This document shows positions 18,024 to 25,682 of a stretch of 64,000 nt of DNA, in pieces (the first letter of the stretch is position 1; each line of letters opens with the position of its first letter). The notes beneath the pieces were generated by a model. It saw only the letters and a list, made by a program, of their open reading frames with translations. It searched no databases and had not been told where the DNA came from. The DNA is from Planctomycetia bacterium (GTDB lineage: Bacteria > Planctomycetota > Planctomycetia > Pirellulales > Thermoguttaceae). The stretch covers positions 19,936 through 83,935 of the forward strand of contig JAUNBG010000011.1 of the NCBI GenBank assembly GCA_030527205.1, in the 5' to 3' direction. The position numbers were made by a program, and so were the translations under genes.

Positions 18024-19355
18024 ATGACGCTCAGCAGCCAGGATTTCGATCTGAAACAAATGGTTTTGTATAACGGTTCATTTGGTCCAAGAGAAATTGA
18101 TCAACTTATCGTTGAGATCAATCGGGATTTGAAGAAGTTCGATGACCTTCGCGATGCAGTAAATGAATTAAAAGTAAAAGACGATGAAGAATTAAGTCCT
18201 GCAACTCAGGTTAAACTAGGCGTCTGTCAATTTTTGCTCGGTCAATATTATGATTCCCAAGCCTCGTTAAAAAAAGGGGACGGCGGAGCTTTGGCACAAT
18301 TTTATTTTGCCAGACTTCATGCGGTCAATAAAGAATATGAAGAGTCCATTGCGTCTTATAATTTGGCGCAGACGGCGGGCTATAACGGGGATATTTGTTC
18401 GTTGCATCGAGCGGAAGTATATCGCAATCTTGATCGTCCCGATTTAAGTTTGAATGAGCTTGATCGTCTTTCCGGAGCTATTGAGCAAACAGCGGATTAT
18501 CTTTATCAACGCGGGGCAACCGTTGCGGCAATCGGAGGGAACCTTCGAGAAGCAATAGCGCTTTATGAACGAGCGCTGGCAGTTGATCGAACTCATCCCG
18601 GCGCTTTGTTTGGGTTGGCGCTTGAAAATGAGCGTCACGGAAATGACGAAGAAGCGCTTGAACTTTATAAACGAGCCGTTGCTCATTTTCCGACCAATGT
18701 CGGAACGCTTATGAACTTGGGACTTCTTTATGAAGATTTGGAAATGTTCGATCAAGCGATCGTTTGTTTCCAAAGAGTTTTGGATTCATTTCCGACCAAT
18801 GCAAAAGCAAATCTCTTTTTAAAAGACGCTCGGGCGTCCAGCGAAATGCTTTATGATGAAGACGCGCAACGCAAACGAGATCGAATGAGCCAGATTTTGA
18901 GTCTTCCTGTAACCGATTTTGAACTTTCAGTTCGGAGTCGAAATTGCCTTAAAACAATGGGAATCAATACGCTTGGGGATCTCTGTCGTCGTTCCGAACA
19001 GGAACTTCTTGGGAGCAAGAACTTTGGCGAAACAAGTCTTGACGAAATTCGAGAAATGTTGACGCTTAAAGGGCTTAAACTCGGAATGTTCTCGACCGAA
19101 AAACATACTCCAGAGCCAGTCGAGGAAGAAGAACTTTCCGCCGAAGAACAAAGCGTTTTGGCTCGACCTGTCAGCGATTTAAACCTTTCGGTTCGCGCAA
19201 GAAAATGTATGAACCGTTTAAATATTCAAACGATTGGCGAACTTGTCCGTCGAACCGCAGAAGAATTGCTCGAATGTAAAAACTTTGGCGTTACAAGTTT
19301 GAAAGAAATTCGGGAAAAACTTGTTGATTTTAATATTCGATTACGCGGCGAATAA
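18024..19355 (+). CDS. TPR protein with two C-terminal RNA polymerase alpha-CTD-like domains
   Basis: This is a 443-aa soluble protein. Residues ~60-285 are tetratricopeptide repeats (ALAQFYFARLHAVNKEYEE, TLMNLGLLYEDLEMFDQA). Residues ~294-355 and ~381-443 are two modules closely resembling the DNA-binding C-terminal domain of RpoA. The first has LSVRSRNCLKTMGINTLGDL and NFGETSLDEI, the second LSVRARKCMNRLNIQTIGEL and NFGVTSLKEI. The Arg equivalent to E. coli R265 is kept in both, and the K298 position is Thr in both. This suggests DNA or UP-element or partner binding, separate from polymerase (inference). The ATG at 18024 follows GAGGAG with 10-nt spacing; a TTG at 18006 lies before that site and is rejected. 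Confidence 0.88.
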   Translation: MTLSSQDFDLKQMVLYNGSFGPREIDQLIVEINRDLKKFDDLRDAVNELKVKDDEELSPATQVKLGVCQFLLGQYYDSQASLKKGDGGALAQFYFARLHAVNKEYEESIASYNLAQTAGYNGDICSLHRAEVYRNLDRPDLSLNELDRLSGAIEQTADYLYQRGATVAAIGGNLREAIALYERALAVDRTHPGALFGLALENERHGNDEEALELYKRAVAHFPTNVGTLMNLGLLYEDLEMFDQAIVCFQRVLDSFPTNAKANLFLKDARASSEMLYDEDAQRKRDRMSQILSLPVTDFELSVRSRNCLKTMGINTLGDLCRRSEQELLGSKNFGETSLDEIREMLTLKGLKLGMFSTEKHTPEPVEEEELSAEEQSVLARPVSDLNLSVRARKCMNRLNIQTIGELVRRTAEELLECKNFGVTSLKEIREKLVDFNIRLRGE

Positions 19356-19692
19356 TTGAATTCTATTTTTGATTTCCCGATAACTATATTGATTTGTGAT
19401 GTTTATATCGAAGCCTGAATGGACGAAAAGCTTCGCCTGAATAATCAGTCTGCTTTGCCGGATTTGCTTTTCAACCAGTCAGGGATTTTTTCCTGGCTTG
19501 AACCAAATAGCAGAAATAAATGTCACGAAAACCATAAATAGGCAAAGGATTGCATTAAAAATCATCAGAATTCCTGATTCAATTTCCTGAGCGATATTCA
19601 TACGATTCGCAATTCTGGATATAAAACGAAGGAGAATTCAAGAAAAACAGATGATTTATTGCATTAAGCAACTTTTATCGGGGAATGTTATT
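19356..19692. other. Intergenic region with a possible microprotein gene
   Basis: No plus-strand gene is seen. A CCAGTCAGGGA/TCCTGGCTTG imperfect hairpin lies at about 19475-19502, and a 40-codon membrane-protein-like frame runs on the minus strand (19479-19601), listed separately. Confidence 0.4.
19479..19601 (-). CDS. Possible 40-aa single-pass membrane microprotein
   Basis: The frame begins MNIAQEIESGILM, continues through a ~23-residue hydrophobic span (IFNAILCLFMVFVTFISAIW) and ends KPGKNP, the layout of a single-pass microprotein with a polar N-terminus and a basic tail. It is shorter than normal gene-calling cut-offs. No clear ribosome site precedes the ATG, and it lies opposite to both neighbouring genes, so chance cannot be excluded. 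No family is recognised. Confidence 0.3.
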   Translation of the reverse strand: MNIAQEIESGILMIFNAILCLFMVFVTFISAIWFKPGKNP

Positions 19693-22143
19693 ATGGGAAC
19701 CTCTTTTTTTTATCTGTTCCGAACTTTTTTGGCGATTTTGCAGAAACGTTTCTGTTTTTATCTGGTTATTTGCCTGATTCTTTTCTCCGCTTCGTTTTCA
19801 TTGGCGCAAAATGAAAGTTCATCAGGAAATAATCAGGCGAACTCAAGCGCCGATGCAGGCGAAACGGTCTTTCAATCGGCGCATCAATATATCGTTCAAA
19901 AGAATTGGGATTCAGCCATTCCTTTGTTTAAGGAATATATTCAAAAATGGCCCGATTCAGTTCGACGAACGGAAGCGGAATATTTTTTGGGGTTTGCTCT
20001 GCTTAATCGTCATCAATTTGTTGACCCAACCGATGGCGTTGAAGGTCGCCAACATCTTAATTATGTTCTTCAAAAGGGAAAAACGGCCGAACATTATTGC
20101 GAAGCGTTGATTTTTTCCGCTTATTCTTTTTATTCGCTTTTGAATTTTGTTGAAGCAGAACCTTTTTTGATTCAGTTTGTTAATGAATTTCCCAACGATG
20201 ATCATTTACAGTTTGCTTATTATTATCTTGGCGTTACGGAATTACATTTAGGAAAATATGCGTTAGCGGAACAATATTTGACGACCTGTATTGAGAAATA
20301 TCCTCAAGGGCAATTGATTGATAATTGCAAAATACATCAAGCCGTTGCGATCGGAAAATTGGGACGCTATACAGAAGCGGATAAAATGTTGCAAACGTTG
20401 GCGATTGATCCCCATTATTCCAAAGCTATGGTTGCTTTTCTTCAGCGGGCTTATTTAAAAATAGATCAGAAACTTTACAGCGAAGCGTTGACTTTGCTTG
20501 AAAGTTTTGTTAGTAAATATCAAAATACGAAGGATTCCGTCAATTATATTAAAGAAGCTTATCAATATGAAGCTCATTGTTATATAATGACAAAAAATTA
20601 TGAAGCGGCTTATAAGGTTGTCGAAGAAATCGAAAAGCTGAGCGATTCCGATCCGAATGTCGATCTTCTTAAAGTTAAAATATTGACAAATATGGAACGC
20701 TTTGATGAAGCGAATGCGATTTTAACTCGATTGACCAATTCAACGTTCAATTATTATTCTTCTGATATTATTCAATATTATCAAGCAACGGTTTATTTGG
20801 CGCAAGGAAATTGGGATCAGGCCATTTTGCTTCTGAAAAATCTTTTGATTGTTCAACTTGATTCGAGCAATAAAAATAATGTTGTCATTAAATATTATGA
20901 TAAAACGTCCAATTCGCAAAACAAACTTCGTCCGAATGATTATATAGAGGCTTGCGGAACGTTGATTCTGAGTTATGCGAGCCGATATAGCGCAACAAAA
21001 TCCTATTCAGACGACGATTTTCTTCAAAATGCAATTTTCAATAATATTTATCAATATGCAAACTCGCAACCAGATAAACAGTTGATGACAATTGTCTTAG
21101 AAATTGACGAAAAGAGAAACGCGGCCTTAAAAACTCCGATTCGGCCGACCCAAACTTTTTCCGAAATTCCTATTGCTTCGACTTATGGGTCGAGTAATTA
21201 TCCCAATTCCGGTTCAGACCCAGGCAATGCTGACGCGAATCGGCCAAATAATGCCGAACATTCTGTTCAACCGGGAGATCAAACGAATATAACGCCGGCC
21301 GATTCTTCGACCGCTTCGTCGAATACGGATTCAACAACGACGCCCAAACCAACGGAACAGGAAGTCGCTCAGACATTGCAACGCGCAGAAATGCTTTATC
21401 TGAAAAATGAATTTGAAAAGGTTGACAAGCTTTTATTGGAACAAATGCTTGCTTGCGATTCCAAAACTTTTTGGACAGATTATCCAGCCAGCGCGCCGTC
21501 CGTTGTTCTTCTTCGCGCAAACGCTCTTTTAAAACTCGAAAAATATCCAGAAGCCCATACTTGCTGCGATCTTTTGATCAAAGAGGCTCCCGATTCCGTT
21601 CAAGCGGCTTACGCCCATTTTTATCTCGGTTATTATTATGATTGTTTGGGACAAAGAGACAAAGCGGTCGAACATTTGACAAAAACAATCGGTTCTTATT
21701 ACAGAACAAAAGTCGATGACGCTGCTTATTATTATCTTGGTTTAAATGAATGGGAACGCAAAAATCCGGATCAAGCCTCAGAATATTTTAGGACTGTTTA
21801 TACAAAATATCGCGACAGTTCTTATTGGGGACACGCCGCTTGGGCGTTGGCGCAAATTGAATATAACGATAAAAATTTTGAAGACGCAGAAATAATCGTT
21901 AATGACGCCTTAAAACGCAATCCAGATCGATCGATTATTGATCGTTTATTATTTCTTAAAGGCGAAATAACAATGAAATTTAAAGATTACGATAAAGCCA
22001 AGACGGCTTTTGGTTCTATTGTCAGTTGGTATCCGAACAGCGATTTTGCAACAATGGCAAAAAACAGACTCGATTTGATATCTCCGCCAAAAACAGATCA
22101 AAAAACCAACGATTCAGCGGAAGACGAACAGGTTAAACAATGA
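19693..22143 (+). CDS. Exported TPR-repeat protein, YbgF/outer-membrane-assembly-like
   Basis: This is an ~816-aa exported protein dominated by tetratricopeptide repeats. The signal peptide spans residues ~19-39 (FCFYLVICLILFSASFSLAQ). N-terminal TPRs cover ~50-390 and C-terminal TPRs cover ~590-800 (YPEAHTCCDLLIKEAPDS, AAYYYLGLNEWERKNPDQA). A Ser/Thr/Pro/Asn-rich linker at ~500-560 joins them. Such proteins usually scaffold complexes in the periplasm. The start at 19693 has GGGGAA 8 nt upstream; an upstream ATG at 19651 adds 14 residues and has AAGGAG only at a long distance. Its stop overlaps the next start by 4 nt (ATGA), so the two genes are translationally coupled. Confidence 0.8.
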   Translation: MGTSFFYLFRTFLAILQKRFCFYLVICLILFSASFSLAQNESSSGNNQANSSADAGETVFQSAHQYIVQKNWDSAIPLFKEYIQKWPDSVRRTEAEYFLGFALLNRHQFVDPTDGVEGRQHLNYVLQKGKTAEHYCEALIFSAYSFYSLLNFVEAEPFLIQFVNEFPNDDHLQFAYYYLGVTELHLGKYALAEQYLTTCIEKYPQGQLIDNCKIHQAVAIGKLGRYTEADKMLQTLAIDPHYSKAMVAFLQRAYLKIDQKLYSEALTLLESFVSKYQNTKDSVNYIKEAYQYEAHCYIMTKNYEAAYKVVEEIEKLSDSDPNVDLLKVKILTNMERFDEANAILTRLTNSTFNYYSSDIIQYYQATVYLAQGNWDQAILLLKNLLIVQLDSSNKNNVVIKYYDKTSNSQNKLRPNDYIEACGTLILSYASRYSATKSYSDDDFLQNAIFNNIYQYANSQPDKQLMTIVLEIDEKRNAALKTPIRPTQTFSEIPIASTYGSSNYPNSGSDPGNADANRPNNAEHSVQPGDQTNITPADSSTASSNTDSTTTPKPTEQEVAQTLQRAEMLYLKNEFEKVDKLLLEQMLACDSKTFWTDYPASAPSVVLLRANALLKLEKYPEAHTCCDLLIKEAPDSVQAAYAHFYLGYYYDCLGQRDKAVEHLTKTIGSYYRTKVDDAAYYYLGLNEWERKNPDQASEYFRTVYTKYRDSSYWGHAAWALAQIEYNDKNFEDAEIIVNDALKRNPDRSIIDRLLFLKGEITMKFKDYDKAKTAFGSIVSWYPNSDFATMAKNRLDLISPPKTDQKTNDSAEDEQVKQ

Positions 22144-23132
22144 ATGAACAAATGGCTCCTTGGGAAGAAAATAACGATTTTTCTGATTCTGGCGAGAATA
22201 TTGACAGTCAGAATGAATCGTTCAAAACGTCGGACTTTTCATCGGAAGAAGAATTGATTCCGCCAGAAAAGGCTCCTTTGATTGATGAAATAGCAATGGA
22301 GTATGTCGGTTTTTGGAATCGTTTGGTTAGCCAGACCAATTGGGAAAAAGGGAAAGTTATTCAAACCTGGCGTCAAAAACTGTTGGATGCCGGATTGCCG
22401 CGAAGCGTTTATTCCGATGACGCGATTGCGAAACGAATAGGAAATGTCTCGGGTCAACATGTCGGTCGTTTGCGACGGGTTTATGAACAATTTGGCAAAT
22501 CAGAACAATATCCTCAACTTTATTGGAGTCATTATCAGGCAGCTCTTGATTGGGACGATGCCCAGGAATGGCTGAAAAAAGCGTCCGAAGAGGGATTGTC
22601 TGTCGCTTCGATGAGAATTGCCCGTTGGGAAAAATATGGCGCCCCGTCTGATCAAAAACCGAAAGAAAATGAAATCGTTTCTGCGGAACAGGATGAAGAC
22701 ATCAATCCCTATAATGATTCAAATATCGATTTTGTTAATATTGTCGATCCAGAAGACTCTTTGAAATCGTCAACAAGAAATGATCTTTCCGAAGAGACAA
22801 AAGACAGTTCGGCAAATGGCAGGGAAAAGCCAAAAAAAGACAATAATCGTTCCGAAGGCGACCGTTCCAACAAATCGTCTCAAGAAAACAAGGAATTAGC
22901 TCAATATCGCGGCGAGGACGAAGAATGGACCGGTTCAACTCAAACAACAGGCGATATCTTAAATCAGATCAACGAAATGAAGGCTCTGCCAGATGATCTT
23001 GCTGAAGCGTTTGAAAATCTGAAAATTGCCATTCTGAGTCATAAATTGACAAAATGGTCGGATGTTGAAGCCAAACTTGTTTTAGATTATCTGTTGGCAA
23101 TGAAAGCCATTATTTTGTCGCAAGATTCCTGA
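22140..23132 (+). CDS. Conserved-looking planctomycete protein of unknown function
   Basis: This is a 330-aa soluble acidic protein with no signal peptide. A compact helical region (~45-165) contains WEKGKVIQTWRQKLLDAGL and NVSGQHVGRLRRVYEQFG, which look like a helix-turn-helix-type or adaptor fold. A long charged, low-complexity linker (~165-275) and a short helical C-terminus (~280-330) follow. It is coupled by a 4-nt overlap to the exported TPR gene. Its end is only 3 nt from the convergent ZnuA-like gene. I do not recognise a function. The HTH-like part could bind DNA, but no motif proves it. Confidence 0.7.
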   Translation: MNEQMAPWEENNDFSDSGENIDSQNESFKTSDFSSEEELIPPEKAPLIDEIAMEYVGFWNRLVSQTNWEKGKVIQTWRQKLLDAGLPRSVYSDDAIAKRIGNVSGQHVGRLRRVYEQFGKSEQYPQLYWSHYQAALDWDDAQEWLKKASEEGLSVASMRIARWEKYGAPSDQKPKENEIVSAEQDEDINPYNDSNIDFVNIVDPEDSLKSSTRNDLSEETKDSSANGREKPKKDNNRSEGDRSNKSSQENKELAQYRGEDEEWTGSTQTTGDILNQINEMKALPDDLAEAFENLKIAILSHKLTKWSDVEAKLVLDYLLAMKAIILSQDS

Positions 23133-23135
23133 TTT

Positions 23136-24212
23136 TCAAAATGATTCGACAATTAATTGGGTCAAGCGATTTAAATTGTCGAAATAATTTCTTTCGAGCG
23201 GCGAATGAATTTCAAGTTTTGCCTGGACGGCGTCTGCTATCGTTTTGGCAGACGCCTGATTAAATTCTGGTTGAATTATTATCGTTTGAACTTCTTCTTG
23301 TTTTGCCAAATGAATAAAATCAGCGAGTTCTTGAGGTTTGGGCGACTTTCCCTCATTTTCAATCGCATATTGCTCCAAATTGAATTCTTTGCAATAATAA
23401 CCATAAGCGGGATGAAAAACAAATAAGTTTCGATATTTCAAGTTTTTCAACTGATCTTTGATTGTTGTTTGAAGTTTTTCCAATTCCTGATCAAATTGTT
23501 GACCTCTTGAAGCAAATTCGTCAGCTTTTTGCGGAATTAATCGGGAAAGCTCAGCGATAATGACAGGAATCATCTTGCGAACAAAGTCAGGGCTCATCCA
23601 AATATGCGGGTCAAGTCCGCCTGATCCGCAAGAATGATTCGAATGATCCATTGAGGTTAGTTGCCTGTCCGCTTTCGGCAATTCCGTTTCTTTCTCGAAT
23701 TGTTCTCCCATTTTTGATGTTATATCATGATCGGAATGTTTTCTTTTTTGTTCCCCGAAATGAGAATGATTCGTTTGAGAAGAATGATCTGTCTGAGAAT
23801 AAGGGGGTTCTTTTACAGAATAAGAATCATGAATATCGGACAAAAGCAATCCGTTTCGAAGATCAACGACCTTCATTGTTGGCGCTAAAGTCTCCAATTT
23901 TGATAAAAGCGATTCTTCAGTTATTAAACCGACGCGAAAAAAAAGCGGGCAATTTTTAATCAATTGGGAAACGGTCGACGGATTTGGAGCAAACGTTTCG
24001 GGTTCCTTTCCAGCGGGAATCAAAACGTTGACTTTAAATGAATCGCCTGCAATTTGCTCAACCAAATAAGCAATCGGTTCAACTGTAACCAAAACTGATG
24101 GCCGATTTTGATTCGTTGAATTGGGATTTTGAAAAAGTTTAACTCCAATCAACAAAACCAGAAAACCGAACAAAATAATAAATAAAACTTTTATAAGATT
24201 TTTGATAATCAT
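23136..24212 (-). CDS. Metal ABC transporter substrate-binding protein, ZnuA-like
   Basis: This is a periplasmic or anchored cluster-A-I binding protein (358 aa) for Zn(II) or Mn(II). An N-terminal hydrophobic anchor (MIIKNLIKVLFIILFGFLVL) is followed by VTVEPIAYLVEQIAGDS. A His/Asp-rich loop (~145-190, DHSSQTNHSHFGEQ, KHSDHD) is typical of zinc-specific proteins. Ligand-type residues are DPHIWMSP and FVFHPAYGYY. The usual first ligand in the PHTYEP-type motif is replaced: here it reads KEPETFAPNPS, with Glu-Thr where His is expected. No permease or ATPase gene is adjacent, so partners must lie elsewhere. A 6-bp inverted repeat TGTCAG/CTGACA (24264-24283) lies in its upstream region and could be an operator (weak). 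Confidence 0.82.
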   Translation of the reverse strand: MIIKNLIKVLFIILFGFLVLLIGVKLFQNPNSTNQNRPSVLVTVEPIAYLVEQIAGDSFKVNVLIPAGKEPETFAPNPSTVSQLIKNCPLFFRVGLITEESLLSKLETLAPTMKVVDLRNGLLLSDIHDSYSVKEPPYSQTDHSSQTNHSHFGEQKRKHSDHDITSKMGEQFEKETELPKADRQLTSMDHSNHSCGSGGLDPHIWMSPDFVRKMIPVIIAELSRLIPQKADEFASRGQQFDQELEKLQTTIKDQLKNLKYRNLFVFHPAYGYYCKEFNLEQYAIENEGKSPKPQELADFIHLAKQEEVQTIIIQPEFNQASAKTIADAVQAKLEIHSPLERNYFDNLNRLTQLIVESF

Positions 24213-24609
24213 TGCGTTATTTTATTGTCGAAACAAAGAAGTTGCTGTTTGCTTTCATAATTCTGTCAGAAAAGGGACTGACAATATCTGAAACATTTGA
24301 AACGACTTGAATAAAAGATTTCAGTTTCGGTAATCATCTGGTCTGACGGAATAAAAAACCCCGGCAAAAAAATGTCGGGGTTGTTCAACCAAACAAAACG
24401 TTGGCACCAAAATTGAATCTTTAATGTTTTTTCAAAATCAATTCAAAATTCAACTTGAAGGAAACTCATCGACTTTAATTTAGTCTTATTAACATTGCGG
24501 ATAATCAAACCTGAACATTTTTCTGATACGAAAAAAGAACAAAACATTTCATAAAATGAGCTTTTTGATTTAATTCTGTATCAAGTATTTAACAAGGCAT
24601 TCCTGATCT
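24213..24609. other. Intergenic region with a minus-strand terminator
   Basis: This contains the upstream region of the ZnuA-like gene (inverted repeat TGTCAG-8nt-CTGACA at 24264-24283) and an intrinsic terminator near 24350-24382. No gene is seen. Confidence 0.6.
24350..24382 (-). terminator. Intrinsic terminator
   Basis: Read on the minus strand, AACCCCGAC and GCCGGGGTT pair around a T-rich loop and are followed by TTTTTTATT. It lies about 230 nt after the stop of the Met/Gly/Pro-rich secreted protein gene and shields the ZnuA-like gene from read-through. Confidence 0.8.
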
Positions 24610-25473
24610 TTATTTGGGAGGAACTTCATAATCCATTGGGGGGGCCATTCCAGAGCCTGGCATGCCGGGGCCCATCATTCCAGAGCCTGGCATACCGGGG
24701 CCCATTGCAGAATTCTGCGTTGTCGCTTTTTCTTTAAATTCTCGATCAGGTTTGAAGAAGTCGAATGAAGTATCCGTATTAATATCGGGAACTTTTGCTG
24801 CAGCAAAAGGATTGGTTCCTTCAGAACCTTCAAAAATTAAATTCGTATCGTTCTTTTTATTTTTTTCCGGTTTAACTTCTGGCTGATTTGTTGTTCCATA
24901 CATTCCGGAACTGGATTTCATCATTCCGGAAGAAGGGCCAGAATTGGGCATTCCATTTTGATTATTTGAAATTCCTGATAATAATTCGATGACAAATACA
25001 GCCGTATTCAATTGTTCAATTGCTTTGGCCAAAGGCCCGTTTTCAGCTTCGGCATAACGATCATCGGGGTCATTGAGATCATGAAAAGCTTTTCCGTCAT
25101 TCAGTATTTGCGACGGAGCATAAATATCGATGAATTTTGAGCCGTCGGCAGCAGGACGATCCATTGGGCTTATTTTGGCTCTTTCTTGAAGCTTTTTGAG
25201 TTGAATCTGACGATTGCGTTCAGAGGTTGAAATAACTTTTTCATCCAGAGACTTTCGAAAATATTGAAAAACTTCAGAATCTCTATTATAAAGATCAGGA
25301 GCGATCACAACGTCTTCTTCGACTCGATTTGTTGGGTCAATGGGAGCAACAGCCGGAAGACGCTTTTTACCGGAAACGGAATCGTTCTCGGCTTGCGCTG
25401 TTAGCGGAATCGCATTGATCATCAAAGAGAGAACCAAACCGATTAAAAGGACATTGATCTTATTATTTGACAT
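24610..25473 (-). CDS. Secreted protein with Met/Gly/Pro-rich C-terminal repeat
   Basis: This is a ~287-aa exported protein of unknown function. The start at 25473 has CAGGAG 7 nt upstream and gives MSNNKINVLLIGLVLSLMIN, a signal peptide ending near TAQAE. The middle is polar and charged (SERNRQIQLKKLQERAKIS). The tail has two copies of GPGMPGSGM separated by M, preceded by more Gly/Met/Ser-rich sequence (SGPSSGMMKSSSGMYG). The nucleotide repeat is nearly perfect (about 24645-24706), indicating recent slippage. Planctomycetes have many such exported low-complexity proteins; no enzymatic motif is visible. Confidence 0.68.
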   Translation of the reverse strand: MSNNKINVLLIGLVLSLMINAIPLTAQAENDSVSGKKRLPAVAPIDPTNRVEEDVVIAPDLYNRDSEVFQYFRKSLDEKVISTSERNRQIQLKKLQERAKISPMDRPAADGSKFIDIYAPSQILNDGKAFHDLNDPDDRYAEAENGPLAKAIEQLNTAVFVIELLSGISNNQNGMPNSGPSSGMMKSSSGMYGTTNQPEVKPEKNKKNDTNLIFEGSEGTNPFAAAKVPDINTDTSFDFFKPDREFKEKATTQNSAMGPGMPGSGMMGPGMPGSGMAPPMDYEVPPK

Positions 25474-25576
25474 AAATCTGCTCCTGAACAAAAATAATCT
25501 TTGGTTTTACCAAAACTTTTTATCGATTATTTCACGGAATTATTCTTTTGATTAAGAATGAAAATAGACAAAATAT

Positions 25577-25605
25577 ATAATAACGTAAATCGGAAAGAAT
25601 TGCAA
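25577..25605 (-). promoter_or_regulatory. Possible sigma-70-type promoter
   Basis: On the minus strand TTGCAA (25605-25600), a 17-nt spacer and TATTAT (25582-25577) lie about 104 nt upstream of the secreted-protein start at 25473. Confidence 0.4.
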
Positions 25606-25682
25606 GGTTTTCCATTCAAGGAAGTCGTTATTTTTGTTCTTGTTCAACAAATATATCGATTTTTAGGAATTTTCCTCCAAAT

